Assembly: GCF_000021965.1 (NCBI RefSeq)
Contig: NC_011832.1
Location: 1,054,001-1,118,000, forward strand
DNA length: 64,000 nucleotides
Origin: Methanosphaerula palustris E1-9c
Lineage (GTDB): Archaea > Halobacteriota > Methanomicrobia > Methanomicrobiales > Methanospirillaceae
Direction of reading: 5' to 3'
Of this stretch, positions 15,002 through 27,709 are shown one piece after another. A model generated the notes under the pieces. The model saw nothing but the letters and a program-made list of their open reading frames with translations, ran no database searches and was not told the DNA's origin. Position numbers and translations under genes: made by a program. Position 1 is the first letter of the stretch. Every line of letters begins with the position of its first letter.

Positions 15002-16654
15002 ATGATAAGGAGAAGAGGTACTGTGAGCGATACAATAGAGAAGATATCCAATACTGATACGCCGGCCGAACCTGTTACCAATGCATTCGAGGCACTGGGT
15101 ATCTCAAAAGAGATCCAGAGAGCCATCGTTGATCTCGGGTTCGAAGAGCCGACCCCCATCCAGCAGATGGCGATCCCCCTGATTCATCAGGGATTTGATG
15201 TGATCGGCCAGGCCCAGACTGGGACTGGTAAAACGGCGGCTTTTGGAATACCAACGCTAGAGAAGATTGATCCCCTGGATAAACATGTCCAGGCTCTGAT
15301 TCTCAGCCCAACCCGTGAGTTGACCATCCAGATCGCCGAGGAACTGAGCAAACTGGCCCGTTACCGACGCGGGATCGCGATCCTACCGATCTATGGCGGT
15401 CAGCCTATCGAGCGGCAGTTCGATGCTCTCAGACGGGGCGTTCAGGTCGTGATCGGAACCCCAGGCAGGGTCATGGACCATATGCGTAGGGGAACGCTGG
15501 TCTTCGACCACGTGAAGACCGTGGTCCTCGACGAAGCGGACGAGATGCTGGATATGGGCTTCCGGGATGATATCGAACTGATCCTCAAGACGACGCCGTC
15601 AGACCGGCAGACCACGCTCTTTTCAGCTACGATGTCGCAGCCGATCCTGGAACTGACCAAGCGGTTTCAGAAGAGCCCGAAGATGGTCAAGGTCACCCAC
15701 AAGGAACTGACGGTCGCGGCAGTTGAACAGATCTACTACGAGGTTCGCGAATCGCTGAAGCTCGAGGCGCTGGCCCGCCTGCTCGATATTTACAATCCGA
15801 AACTGACCCTGATCTTCTGCAACACCAAGCGGCGGGTCGATGAACTGGTCGGACAGTTACAGGTCAGGGGATATGCTGCGGAGGCTCTCCATGGAGACCT
15901 AAAGCAGTCACAGCGCGACCGGGTGATGGGCAGGTTCAGATCCGGTGGGATCGATATCCTGGTCGCGACCGATGTCGCAGCCCGTGGGATCGATGTCGAC
16001 GATATCGAGGCGGTCTTCAACTACGATATTCCGCAGGACGAGGAGTATTATGTGCACCGGATCGGCAGGACCGGACGGGCCGGCAGGACCGGGCGTGCGT
16101 TCACCTTCGTCTCGGGTAAGGAGATCTGGAAAATCCGGGATATCCAGCGGTACACCAACACCCGCGTGATCCAGGCCCAGGTGCCGACCCTCTCGGATGT
16201 CGAGGAGATCCGGACCACACTCTTCATCGACAAGGTGAAGACGATCGTCGATGCAGGTGGGCTTGAAAAGTACGTCTCGATGATCGAGAAACTGATGCGT
16301 GACGACTACGCTTCGCTTGATATCGCAGCAGCACTGCTGAAGATGCGGATGGAGCGTGATACCAAGGAGGAGACCGCCGCCGAGCCGGACTTCAAGAATA
16401 CCGGTGCCGAGGCTGGCATGGTCAGGTTCTTCCTCAATGTCGGCAGAAACCACAATGTCCGGGCGAAGGATATCCTCGGTGCGATCGCTGGCGAGACCGG
16501 GATTCCTGGAAAGTCTATCGGTGCGATCAACATCTTTGACAGTTACTCGTTCGTCGAGGTGCCGCTTGAGCACGCAAAGACGGTCTACCAGATCATGAAC
16601 AAGAACCAGATCAAAGGGAATACGATCAACATCGAACCCGCAAACCAGCGGTAA
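15002..16654 (+). CDS. deaD: DEAD-box ATP-dependent RNA helicase with DbpA-type C-terminal domain
   Basis: This RNA helicase of about 550 residues carries all classic motifs: Q motif PTPIQQMAIP, AQTGTGKT (Walker A), PTRELT, TPGR, VLDEADEML (DEAD), FSATM (SAT), IFCNTKRR, ATDVAARGID and HRIGRTGRAG. The last 75 residues (GMVRFFLNVGRNHNVRAKDILGA onward) form a DbpA-like RNA-binding domain. It would unwind structured RNA during ribosome assembly or at low temperature. I choose the ATG at 15002 because AGGAGG stands 7 bases before it; a GTG at 15023 is a second choice, and the upstream frame from 14864 lies in the leader. Confidence 0.93.
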   Translation: MIRRRGTVSDTIEKISNTDTPAEPVTNAFEALGISKEIQRAIVDLGFEEPTPIQQMAIPLIHQGFDVIGQAQTGTGKTAAFGIPTLEKIDPLDKHVQALILSPTRELTIQIAEELSKLARYRRGIAILPIYGGQPIERQFDALRRGVQVVIGTPGRVMDHMRRGTLVFDHVKTVVLDEADEMLDMGFRDDIELILKTTPSDRQTTLFSATMSQPILELTKRFQKSPKMVKVTHKELTVAAVEQIYYEVRESLKLEALARLLDIYNPKLTLIFCNTKRRVDELVGQLQVRGYAAEALHGDLKQSQRDRVMGRFRSGGIDILVATDVAARGIDVDDIEAVFNYDIPQDEEYYVHRIGRTGRAGRTGRAFTFVSGKEIWKIRDIQRYTNTRVIQAQVPTLSDVEEIRTTLFIDKVKTIVDAGGLEKYVSMIEKLMRDDYASLDIAAALLKMRMERDTKEETAAEPDFKNTGAEAGMVRFFLNVGRNHNVRAKDILGAIAGETGIPGKSIGAINIFDSYSFVEVPLEHAKTVYQIMNKNQIKGNTINIEPANQR

Positions 16655-16896
16655 TTCCCCTTTTTTAGAGTTGAACGCAACATCTTCGACCAATCGTTAG
16701 ATGAAAAATTATAGAATACTGGTCTATTCAAGGATTAACTGCGTGAAAGACCTTCGATGAATTCAGCGAATTCTTCTCTCATCCGATTTCCCCTATGGGT
16801 GAACTGGATATTTACGAAAACCTGGTATGTATCAATTTTCAGGATTTCGCTATAATGGTGTAGCATTCGCGATGAAGACTGAAAAAAATTAAAAAT
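16655..16896. other. convergent intergenic region
   Basis: Directly after the helicase stop, CCCCTTTTTTAG is a likely terminator, and GAAAAAAATTAAAAATTT at 16880-16897 may serve the opposite gene. The remaining sequence is AT-rich and holds no supported gene. Confidence 0.4.
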
Positions 16897-17229
16897 TTAC
16901 CGGTACCTGCTATCCAGATGCCGGATCAACACCAGTCCGACAGCGCCGATACCGACGAACATGGCTGCCTGTAGATAATATCCTGCACCGAGAAGAAATG
17001 TTGCTAACCCAAGACCGACTATTAGCCCGACCGGCATACCAAGAACCACATTCCACCGGACATTCCCTGGTTTTGGGTTGTGGGGGATTAGCATCCTGAG
17101 TGACGAGTCCAGGTGATCGAGCCGTCTGCCACATGCCTCGCAGTAATTCTTTCCTTCAGCGACTGGTTTACCACAGTTATTGCAGAACGGTATGATCAAA
17201 CCTCCAGATATCTTTCTCGTCTCAGACAA
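16897..17229 (-). CDS. small membrane protein with N-terminal zinc ribbon
   Basis: This 110-residue protein has a zinc ribbon with two CxxC knuckles, CNNCGKPVAEGKNYCEACGR, near residues 15-34. A basic linker follows, then two hydrophobic segments (about 63-83 and 86-104). It resembles the many zinc-ribbon membrane proteins of unknown role in methanogens. The start shown is the longest frame; the ATG at 17229 has no strong SD. It is transcribed away from the geranylgeranyl reductase gene. Confidence 0.7.
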   Translation of the reverse strand: MSETRKISGGLIIPFCNNCGKPVAEGKNYCEACGRRLDHLDSSLRMLIPHNPKPGNVRWNVVLGMPVGLIVGLGLATFLLGAGYYLQAAMFVGIGAVGLVLIRHLDSRYR

Positions 17230-17327
17230 GGATTAACCTTCCGTATCTTTAGTATCTGAACGCTGTTTGAAACAGGCACCGCCCCTATCTATCCATCAGG
17301 GCTATTATCCCCTGGGCCGTATATCCC

Positions 17328-18494
17328 ATGAAGATGATGAAACCCTATGATGTGGTGGTAGTCGGTGCCGGACCGGCAGGGACTGCAGCGGCTGCATCCT
17401 GTGCCGCAGCCGGCCTCTCAACGCTGGTGATTGAGGAACACGGGACGATCGGGTATCCGGTCCAGTGTGCCGGTCTCCTCTCGGAGGCTGCCTTTGCCGA
17501 GTGCCGGGTATCAGAACGGCCGGTGCTGAACACGGTGCGTGGCGCCCGGATTGCTTCGGATCTTGGTGGTTCACTCCTTTTTGATGCAGGAAAAACCAAG
17601 GCTTTCGTGGTCGATCGGGGTTTGCTCGACCGTGAGATGGCAGTCGCCGCCGCAGATGCAGGGGCCGAGTTCATGCTGAAGACCGGGTTCACCAGTATAT
17701 CGGGGGACAGAGTCATGACCTGTGGGATCCATGGAGAACAATCGATTGGGTATCGCCTCCTGATAGGGGCCGACGGTCCGCGGTCGATGGTGACACGATC
17801 GCTCGGCCTGCCCCGTGCTCAGACCTATCTTTCAGGGATTCAGGCAGACCTCGCGGTGGCTGATCCGGTTGACCCCAGGTTTGTCGAGATCTATCCGGAC
17901 GCTTCTCCTGAGTTCTTTGGCTGGCAGATCCCGCTCGCACCCCGGAGGATCCGGGTCGGGCTCTGTGGAACCTGCGGGGTCAGAGAGAAGTTTGAACGAT
18001 TCCAGGCACGATTTCCGGGTTCGTGCCTGCATCTGGTTACCGGTACGATCCCGCTCGGTGTGATTGGGAAGACCTATGGTAAACAGGCTCTGATCGTCGG
18101 AGATGCGGCAGGGTTTGCAAAACCGACCTCCGGTGGCGGGGTCTACACTGGTATCCGTTCCGCCCGTCTGGCTGCAGAGACTGCTATCGCCTGTATTGAG
18201 GAGGGGCGGTTCGATGACGCAGCCCTGAGCAGGTATGAGAAGGCCTGGCAGGACGATTTTGGAAAGGAACTGGCAGTCGGGTACAAACTGATCACCGCAC
18301 GCCAAAAAATGACCAGCCTGGAGATCGATCAGATTCTCCGGGCGATGAACGACCCCTCGATCATCGAGTCGATCGTCAACTTTGGGGATATGGACCGCCC
18401 CTCGGCGCTGATCCGAAAACTGATGTTGAAACCCGCGCTCTGGGGGGCGATGAAGATACTGCTCAATTCAGGGATTCGACAGATCTTTGGGTGA
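17328..18494 (+). CDS. geranylgeranyl reductase family FAD-dependent oxidoreductase
   Basis: This 388-residue flavoprotein starts with the FAD dinucleotide fold VVVVGAGPAGTAAAASCAAAGL. It has the family block CAGLLSEAAF near residue 45, the GADGPRSMVTRSLGL motif near 150 and IVGDAAGFAKPTSGGGVYTGIRSA near 260, all typical of archaeal digeranylgeranylglycerophospholipid reductases. Such enzymes saturate the isoprenoid chains of membrane lipids; some relatives reduce other prenyl groups. It stands alone, with a short promoter region upstream. Several paralogues are usual in methanogens, so the exact lipid substrate is open. Confidence 0.87.
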   Translation: MKMMKPYDVVVVGAGPAGTAAAASCAAAGLSTLVIEEHGTIGYPVQCAGLLSEAAFAECRVSERPVLNTVRGARIASDLGGSLLFDAGKTKAFVVDRGLLDREMAVAAADAGAEFMLKTGFTSISGDRVMTCGIHGEQSIGYRLLIGADGPRSMVTRSLGLPRAQTYLSGIQADLAVADPVDPRFVEIYPDASPEFFGWQIPLAPRRIRVGLCGTCGVREKFERFQARFPGSCLHLVTGTIPLGVIGKTYGKQALIVGDAAGFAKPTSGGGVYTGIRSARLAAETAIACIEEGRFDDAALSRYEKAWQDDFGKELAVGYKLITARQKMTSLEIDQILRAMNDPSIIESIVNFGDMDRPSALIRKLMLKPALWGAMKILLNSGIRQIFG

Positions 18495-18612
18495 TCCCTT
18501 TCTTCATATCTCTAATGGGCTACTTCCGGATACAGGGGGACCTGTATCTTTGAAGTATCAGGTGCATTTTGAACTTATTTTAAAGAATATTACAAATGAA
18601 TTTTGTTCTTGT

Positions 18613-18665
18613 AAAATTATAAATAGCAACATTATTTAATCATTTGATGTTACATTGTATCAAAT
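18613..18665 (+). promoter_or_regulatory. promoter and palindrome of the cbiMNOQ operon
   Basis: AAAATTATAAATAGC (18613-18627) is a strong TATA box. About 20 bases on, ATTTGAT (18642-18648) and ATCAAAT (18659-18665) form a perfect 7-base inverted repeat with a 10-base spacer, placed where transcription should begin. It may be an operator for a metal-responsive repressor. I see no cobalamin riboswitch here. Confidence 0.5.
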
Positions 18666-18690
18666 TAGTATTACTTGATGAGGTGAAATC

Positions 18691-19335
18691 ACGCACATTC
18701 CAGACGCATTCATACCGATTGATCAAGGCGTAGTCTACTGGATCATTGCTCTGGTCTTCGTCGCTCTGGCTCTCCGCTGGGCAAAGAACGAACTGACTGA
18801 AGAGAAGATACCCCTGGTCGCGGTGTTAGCTGCCGGGATCTTTGCGATCATGGCCTTCAACCTCCCGGTTACGATGGGGACGAGCGGGCATCTGCTCGGT
18901 GGGGCGCTCGCAGCGATCCTGCTCGGCTCCCCGTTCGCTGCGGTCTTCATCCTTTCGATGGTGCTGATCGTCCAGGGAGTGATCTTCGGTGACGGTGGGC
19001 TTACCACGATGGGTGCGAATATCATCAACATGGGTGTGATCGGCGGGTTCGTCGGGTTCTACTCTTTCCACGGGCTGATGAGAGTCACCAAGAGTTTTAA
19101 CCTATCAGCCTTCATCGCAGCCTGGCTCGCCTGCTTTATCCCGGCGCTTGCCTGTGCACTTGAGCTGTTTATTGCAGGCACGTTCCCCCTGGTACCAGGG
19201 ATGATTGCAATGGGTACCTACCATGCCGCAATTGGTCTCATCGAGGGAGCGATCACCGTCGTGGCTCTGCATCTCGTCATGAACGCTCGTCCTGATATTG
19301 TTGTGACGCAACAGGGGGCGCCTCTTCATGGATAA
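18691..19335 (+). CDS. cbiM: cobalt/nickel ECF transporter substrate-specific subunit CbiM, apparently starting at ACG
   Basis: This S component of 214 residues begins (M)HIPDAFIPIDQGVVYW and has TMGTSGHLLGGALAAILLG with the His residues of the metal site and QGVIFGDGGLTTMGANI. The N-terminal Met-His-Ile is needed to bind Co or Ni in CbiM/NikM. The codon for that Met is ACG (18691); a TGA in the same frame at 18679 excludes an upstream start, and no ATG, GTG or TTG precedes the conserved part. GAGGTGA stands 4 bases before the ACG as SD. An ATC at 18688 is the only other near-cognate choice. cbiN overlaps the end by 8 bases. Confidence 0.85.
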   Translation, partial: THIPDAFIPIDQGVVYWIIALVFVALALRWAKNELTEEKIPLVAVLAAGIFAIMAFNLPVTMGTSGHLLGGALAAILLGSPFAAVFILSMVLIVQGVIFGDGGLTTMGANIINMGVIGGFVGFYSFHGLMRVTKSFNLSAFIAAWLACFIPALACALELFIAGTFPLVPGMIAMGTYHAAIGLIEGAITVVALHLVMNARPDIVVTQQGAPLHG

Positions 19336-19660
19336 CCGTACCTTTCTTATTGCAGGGATCTTCGTGGCAGTACTGATTGCGGTGGTCGCAGTCTTCCTCG
19401 CTTCGAGCGATCCCGATGGGCTGGAGAGTACAGCCCTGATCATCCAGGGGGATAAGACCCTGACTGGTGATACCCCACAAGGTGCCCAGGTGAACGAGGA
19501 TGTCCCCGACAGGTTCGTCTATGAGGCGCCGATGAAGGATTACTCACTCGGTGGCCGTCTCGGGTCGACCGGTGGCATCATCGCAATGGTATTAGGTGTG
19601 CTTCTCTCCCTTGGACTCGTCCTTGGGGCGACAAAGATACTTGCACGTCCAAATAGATAG
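19328..19660 (+). CDS. cbiN: CbiN-like PDGLE-domain subunit of the cobalt/nickel transporter
   Basis: This 110-residue protein has two membrane segments (about 7-25 and 83-103) joined by an outer loop that carries SSDPDGLES, the PDGLE motif found in CbiN and in NikN/CbiMN fusions. It assists metal insertion through CbiM. The start overlaps the cbiM stop by 8 bases, so the two are translationally coupled. The loop is longer than in bacterial CbiN. Confidence 0.85.
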   Translation: MDNRTFLIAGIFVAVLIAVVAVFLASSDPDGLESTALIIQGDKTLTGDTPQGAQVNEDVPDRFVYEAPMKDYSLGGRLGSTGGIIAMVLGVLLSLGLVLGATKILARPNR

Positions 19661-19687
19661 AAGACCAATTCTTTTTTGAGTTCTACC

Positions 19688-20521
19688 ATGCACCTGATCG
19701 AAACCAGAAACCTCTCGTACCAGTACACATCCAGCCGAAAGGCCCTCGACGGTGTCAACTTTTTTGCCCCCCGGAATTCTCGGATAGCCGTGATCGGTTC
19801 GAACGGTGCCGGCAAGTCGACCCTCTTTCGGCACTTCAACGGGATCCTGACACCGAGCAGCGGTCAGGTGCTGGTCAGAGGCGAACAGATCACCAAGAAG
19901 AACCTGAAGGAGATTCGAAAGTTCGTCGGCCTGGTCTTCCAGAACTCGGATGATCAGATCTTCTCCCCGACTGTCGAACAGGATATCGCATTCGGGCCGA
20001 CCAACCTCGGCCTCGATACAGAGACTGTGGAGCACCGGGTCAGTTCTGCACTCAAGATGCTTGGGATCGAGCACCTTCTGGATCGCGTTCCGCACCATCT
20101 ATCGGGCGGGGAAAAGAAGCGGGTTGCCATCGCCGGTGTGATCGCGATGGAACCAGAAGTGCTGGTGATGGACGAGCCGACGGCCGGCCTCGATCCCGAA
20201 GGGAGGGACGATCTGATCCTGTTCATGAACGATCTCGTCAAGACCTATGGGATGACGGTGGTCTTCTCGACGCATGAACTCGACCTGATTCCTTCAATGG
20301 CGGATTACATCTACGTGATGGACAAGGGCAGGATCTGTGCACAGGGGACCGTTGAGGAGATCTTTCTGCAGGAGGACCTGCTTCGACGTGTCCACCTGAC
20401 GATGCCGGTGCTTCCAAAGTTGATCCGAACCCTGCAGAACCAGGGAATCGAGATTTCGATGGCCTATACCTACGAGGAGGCTGAGGCGGCCTTTTTGGAA
20501 GCTTTCAACGGACGAGCATGA
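19688..20521 (+). CDS. cbiO: energy-coupling ATPase CbiO
   Basis: This 277-residue ABC ATPase has Walker A GSNGAGKSTL, Q-loop VFQNSDDQIFSPTVEQDIAFGP (diagnostic of ECF ATPases), signature LSGGEKKR, Walker B VLVMDEPTAGLDP and switch His in FSTHELD. It powers CbiMN together with CbiQ. The start at ATG 19688 gives the usual MHLIETRNLSYQY opening; a TTG at 19676 in the same frame is possible and neither has a strong SD. The stop overlaps cbiQ as ATGA. Confidence 0.93.
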   Translation: MHLIETRNLSYQYTSSRKALDGVNFFAPRNSRIAVIGSNGAGKSTLFRHFNGILTPSSGQVLVRGEQITKKNLKEIRKFVGLVFQNSDDQIFSPTVEQDIAFGPTNLGLDTETVEHRVSSALKMLGIEHLLDRVPHHLSGGEKKRVAIAGVIAMEPEVLVMDEPTAGLDPEGRDDLILFMNDLVKTYGMTVVFSTHELDLIPSMADYIYVMDKGRICAQGTVEEIFLQEDLLRRVHLTMPVLPKLIRTLQNQGIEISMAYTYEEAEAAFLEAFNGRA

Positions 20522-21333
20522 TCGAAGAACTCTTCGCCATCGAAAAGGAGGCGTTCCGGGAAAGCCCGCTTCACCGACTCGATGCCCGCGTGAAACTGAT
20601 CATGACATTTGCAGCCATCATCGCTCTGGTCTCCTATCCGATCTCCACCCCGGTGTACCTGCTCGGTGCTGTCTTCGCTCTTTTCTACCTGGTACTCTGG
20701 GTGATCTCGGGCCTCTCTCCGCTGGTATATCTGGCCCGGCTGCTACTGATCCTCCCGTTTGGCCTCTCGATCATGGTGCTCCAGGTCTTCTTTCCGAACC
20801 GGTTCTTCCCTGGCACCGATGCACTCTTCTCCCTTCCGTTCGGAATTACGGTCTATGCGGGGTCAGCGCAGTTCGCCCTGATCCTGTTTGTGAAGTTTCT
20901 GCTCTGCATCTCGTTCATCATCCTGCTCTCGTCGACGACCAGGATGCAGGATATGCTCGTCGGTGCCCGGAGGCTTGGCTTCCCCTCTGAGTTCACGCTG
21001 GTCATGGGGATGATGATACGGTACCTGTTCGTCTTCGGGCAGATGTTCTTTCGGATCAAAAACGCGCTTGAAACCCGGTGTTTCAACGCGTTCGATCGGT
21101 CGCTGCCTTACCGGTACCGGTTGCGACAGTTGGGCTACACGATCGGGACGATGTTCATCCGCTCGTACGAACAGGGGGAGCGAACCTACGTCTCGATGCT
21201 CTGCCGGGGATATGGTAAGGACGCGTTCCTCTTCGTCCCGCCAAAGTCTCTTCAGGTAGGTGAGTGGCTGGCGCTCATCGTCGGGCTTCTGGTCGTGATT
21301 GTAGCACCGGTCGCGGTGTATCTGTTCCATTGA
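20518..21333 (+). CDS. cbiQ: ECF transporter transmembrane subunit CbiQ
   Basis: This 271-residue T component has HRLDARVKLIMTFAAII at the start, about five membrane segments, and the coupling-helix region with ARRLGFPSEF and the second arginine motif MLCRGYG near residue 228. It couples ATP hydrolysis by CbiO to metal entry through CbiM. Gene order M-N-O-Q is complete. In a methanogen the metal is probably Co (for corrinoids) or Ni (for F430); sequence alone does not decide. Confidence 0.93.
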   Translation: MIEELFAIEKEAFRESPLHRLDARVKLIMTFAAIIALVSYPISTPVYLLGAVFALFYLVLWVISGLSPLVYLARLLLILPFGLSIMVLQVFFPNRFFPGTDALFSLPFGITVYAGSAQFALILFVKFLLCISFIILLSSTTRMQDMLVGARRLGFPSEFTLVMGMMIRYLFVFGQMFFRIKNALETRCFNAFDRSLPYRYRLRQLGYTIGTMFIRSYEQGERTYVSMLCRGYGKDAFLFVPPKSLQVGEWLALIVGLLVVIVAPVAVYLFH

Positions 21334-21462
21334 AATTTGGAATCACCTGATATTCAATGATCCATCGAAAGGGGATCTGGTTCCAGTCGCCCAGAGCCAG
21401 TTCCTGTTGGCGAACTGATAAAAACCAAAGCATATTTCTAGGGCGGAACTGTATCTGCATCT

Positions 21463-21771
21463 ATGACGAGTAAGTTTGGACATGGGTTTGTGGTGAACCT
21501 GGTACTGATCGGACGACATCTGGCTCTCCCCCCGGAGCAGGCCTTCCTGGGCCTCGCCGATCACCTGGACCAGATGGTTCTACCGGATCAGTTCAGGGGA
21601 ACCGGCGTTGAGACACTGTACGATCAGATGCGAAAACGGATCCTCTGGCATCAAGCCGGGTCTATCGATAAGGAGGAATTGCCCGAGGTGAAACGGCTCT
21701 TTGATCGACTGATCGTAGCCGTCGACCAGGGGCTTGGTATCCATGATGCCGACCTTGGATCGTTTGCCTGA
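21463..21771 (+). CDS. conserved hypothetical protein, 102 residues
   Basis: Not recognised by name. It is a soluble, mostly helical protein (LVLIGRHLALPPEQAFLGLADHLDQM, then KEELPEVKRLFDRLIVAVDQG) of the size and composition of small archaeal proteins of unknown function. The ATG at 21463 begins 130 bases after cbiQ. The codon use agrees with that of its neighbours, which supports coding. The position just before gyrB may be chance. Confidence 0.65.
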   Translation: MTSKFGHGFVVNLVLIGRHLALPPEQAFLGLADHLDQMVLPDQFRGTGVETLYDQMRKRILWHQAGSIDKEELPEVKRLFDRLIVAVDQGLGIHDADLGSFA

Positions 21772-21873
21772 TCGCAGTATGTCAATCGGTGCGCAGCGTG
21801 CATGATTTCATCAAAAAGCTCCCATTTTTTCGTACACTGACCTGGATAGCGAAGTATAAGTGCTTTTAATAAC

Positions 21874-21882
21874 AATATATAG
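21874..21882 (+). promoter_or_regulatory. TATA box of gyrBA
   Basis: AATATATAG lies about 50 bases before the gyrB ATG, predicting a start near 21907 and a short leader of about 25 bases. Confidence 0.5.
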
Positions 21883-26434
<4,552 letters not shown>

Positions 26435-26540
26435 GGCAACCCTTTTTTTTGTGTCCTCGCCGGCATGTTCTTCTCGTTTTCGTTTTAATGGTGCCGGCCG
26501 TTAGTGTGGTGTTATATTCTGGTGCCGCCCACGGACCGTT

Positions 26541-26951
26541 ATGTACCAACGAACAATCCTGCTGTCAACCTCTGGAGAGGGAACAGTGATCGATCTCTCT
26601 GTCGATGTCGCTGCTGTTGTCGACGAGAGTGGTGTATCTGATGGACTGGTCTCGCTCTTTGCCGTCGGCTCGACGGTTGCCCTGACGACGATCGAGTACG
26701 AGCCGGGGGTGCTCGAAGACCTGCGGGATGCGCTCGCACGGATTGCGCCGGCTGGGATTTCTTATGCTCATGACCGGGCCTGGGGTGACGGGAACGGCCG
26801 CTCTCATCTGAAGGCGGCACTCATCGGCCCATCTCTGATGGTCCCGGTGAGCGGGGGACGGTTGATGACCGGGCACTGGCAGCAGATCGTGCTGCTGGAA
26901 CTGGATACCCGGCAGAGCAGGGAACGGTCCGTGGTCGTGACTGTCTTTTAG
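26541..26951 (+). CDS. YjbQ/UPF0047 family protein (secondary thiamine-phosphate synthase type)
   Basis: This 136-residue protein shows the UPF0047 pattern: GEGTVIDLSVDVAAVVDESGVSDGLV, then SLFAVGSTVALTTIEYEPGVLEDL, and the conserved HLKAALIGPSLMVPVSGGRLMTGHWQQIVLLELD. Members can replace thiamine-phosphate synthase weakly; the true role is unsettled. The gene runs against the membrane protein downstream with a 4-base overlap of the 3' ends. Confidence 0.85.
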   Translation: MYQRTILLSTSGEGTVIDLSVDVAAVVDESGVSDGLVSLFAVGSTVALTTIEYEPGVLEDLRDALARIAPAGISYAHDRAWGDGNGRSHLKAALIGPSLMVPVSGGRLMTGHWQQIVLLELDTRQSRERSVVVTVF

Positions 26952-27541
26952 AGGGGTCGGCCGAACCAGGTACCTCCGACATACAGTTCACTCGTTCTGA
27001 TGGAGGGGGTGAGCAGGTGAAGAAGCAACGGTGCAATCAGCAGAGTGATCAGGGCGTTCCCAGTAAACCAACTGATGGCTGTTGCTGGGGCGGCAGCTCC
27101 GGTGATAAGGCCACTTAAGTACAGGGTTCCAACTCCCCAGAGCGCACCTGTGATGTTGTTCACCAGCACCCCGAAGACAAGGAAGATGCGTGCATCCCGC
27201 CAGGTCTGGAGTGAGATATCCGCATGCAACAGTTGGAATGCAATGAGTGGAATCAAAACCTGAAGCAGGTCTCCAATAGACCAGTACAGGTTAACCCCGG
27301 CAGGAACCCCTCCCAACAGCCCTGCTCCGATGAAGCAGCCCCAATAGGCCGCAAAGGCTCCCCCCATCCCAAACCAGAGCGTGAAGACGATCATGAACGC
27401 GACGCTCAGGTACAGGGACGAGACTCCGGTTGAGGCCGGGGAGATGAAGACCATGAACTTTGCAATCAAGGCGTCGACCAGGGTGAGCAGCAGAACAAAG
27501 GCGACGAGCACCGGGATGGGAAGAAGGGACTTCTGGGGCAT
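26948..27541 (-). CDS. MASE1-like integral membrane protein
   Basis: This 197-residue membrane protein has about six hydrophobic segments, with YLSVAFMIVFTLWFGMGGAFAAYWGCFIGAGLLGG and a late block NNITGALWGVGTLYLSG that resemble the sensory MASE1 and related membrane domains normally found on kinases. Here no output domain is attached. The function is unknown. An SD is not clear. The 3' end overlaps yjbQ by 4 bases. Confidence 0.6.
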   Translation of the reverse strand: MPQKSLLPIPVLVAFVLLLTLVDALIAKFMVFISPASTGVSSLYLSVAFMIVFTLWFGMGGAFAAYWGCFIGAGLLGGVPAGVNLYWSIGDLLQVLIPLIAFQLLHADISLQTWRDARIFLVFGVLVNNITGALWGVGTLYLSGLITGAAAPATAISWFTGNALITLLIAPLLLHLLTPSIRTSELYVGGTWFGRPL

Positions 27542-27709
27542 GTGATGATCATCAATGGGGCAGTATTGTGTATTATCTCTGCTGCCGGTTCAATTCCTCC
27601 GGTAGTTCTTTGGATAAAGCATGAGTTGTCTGTTTTCCAGATATCCCTGGGAGAAGAGCGCGGATACCTGAAGCAGTGTTCTTTCCCTTTTTTCATGGAA
27701 AAAATGTTT

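Noticed and set aside
18495-18690. Cobalamin riboswitch before cbiM
   Set aside because: No B12-box or matching GC-rich stems in this AT-rich stretch.
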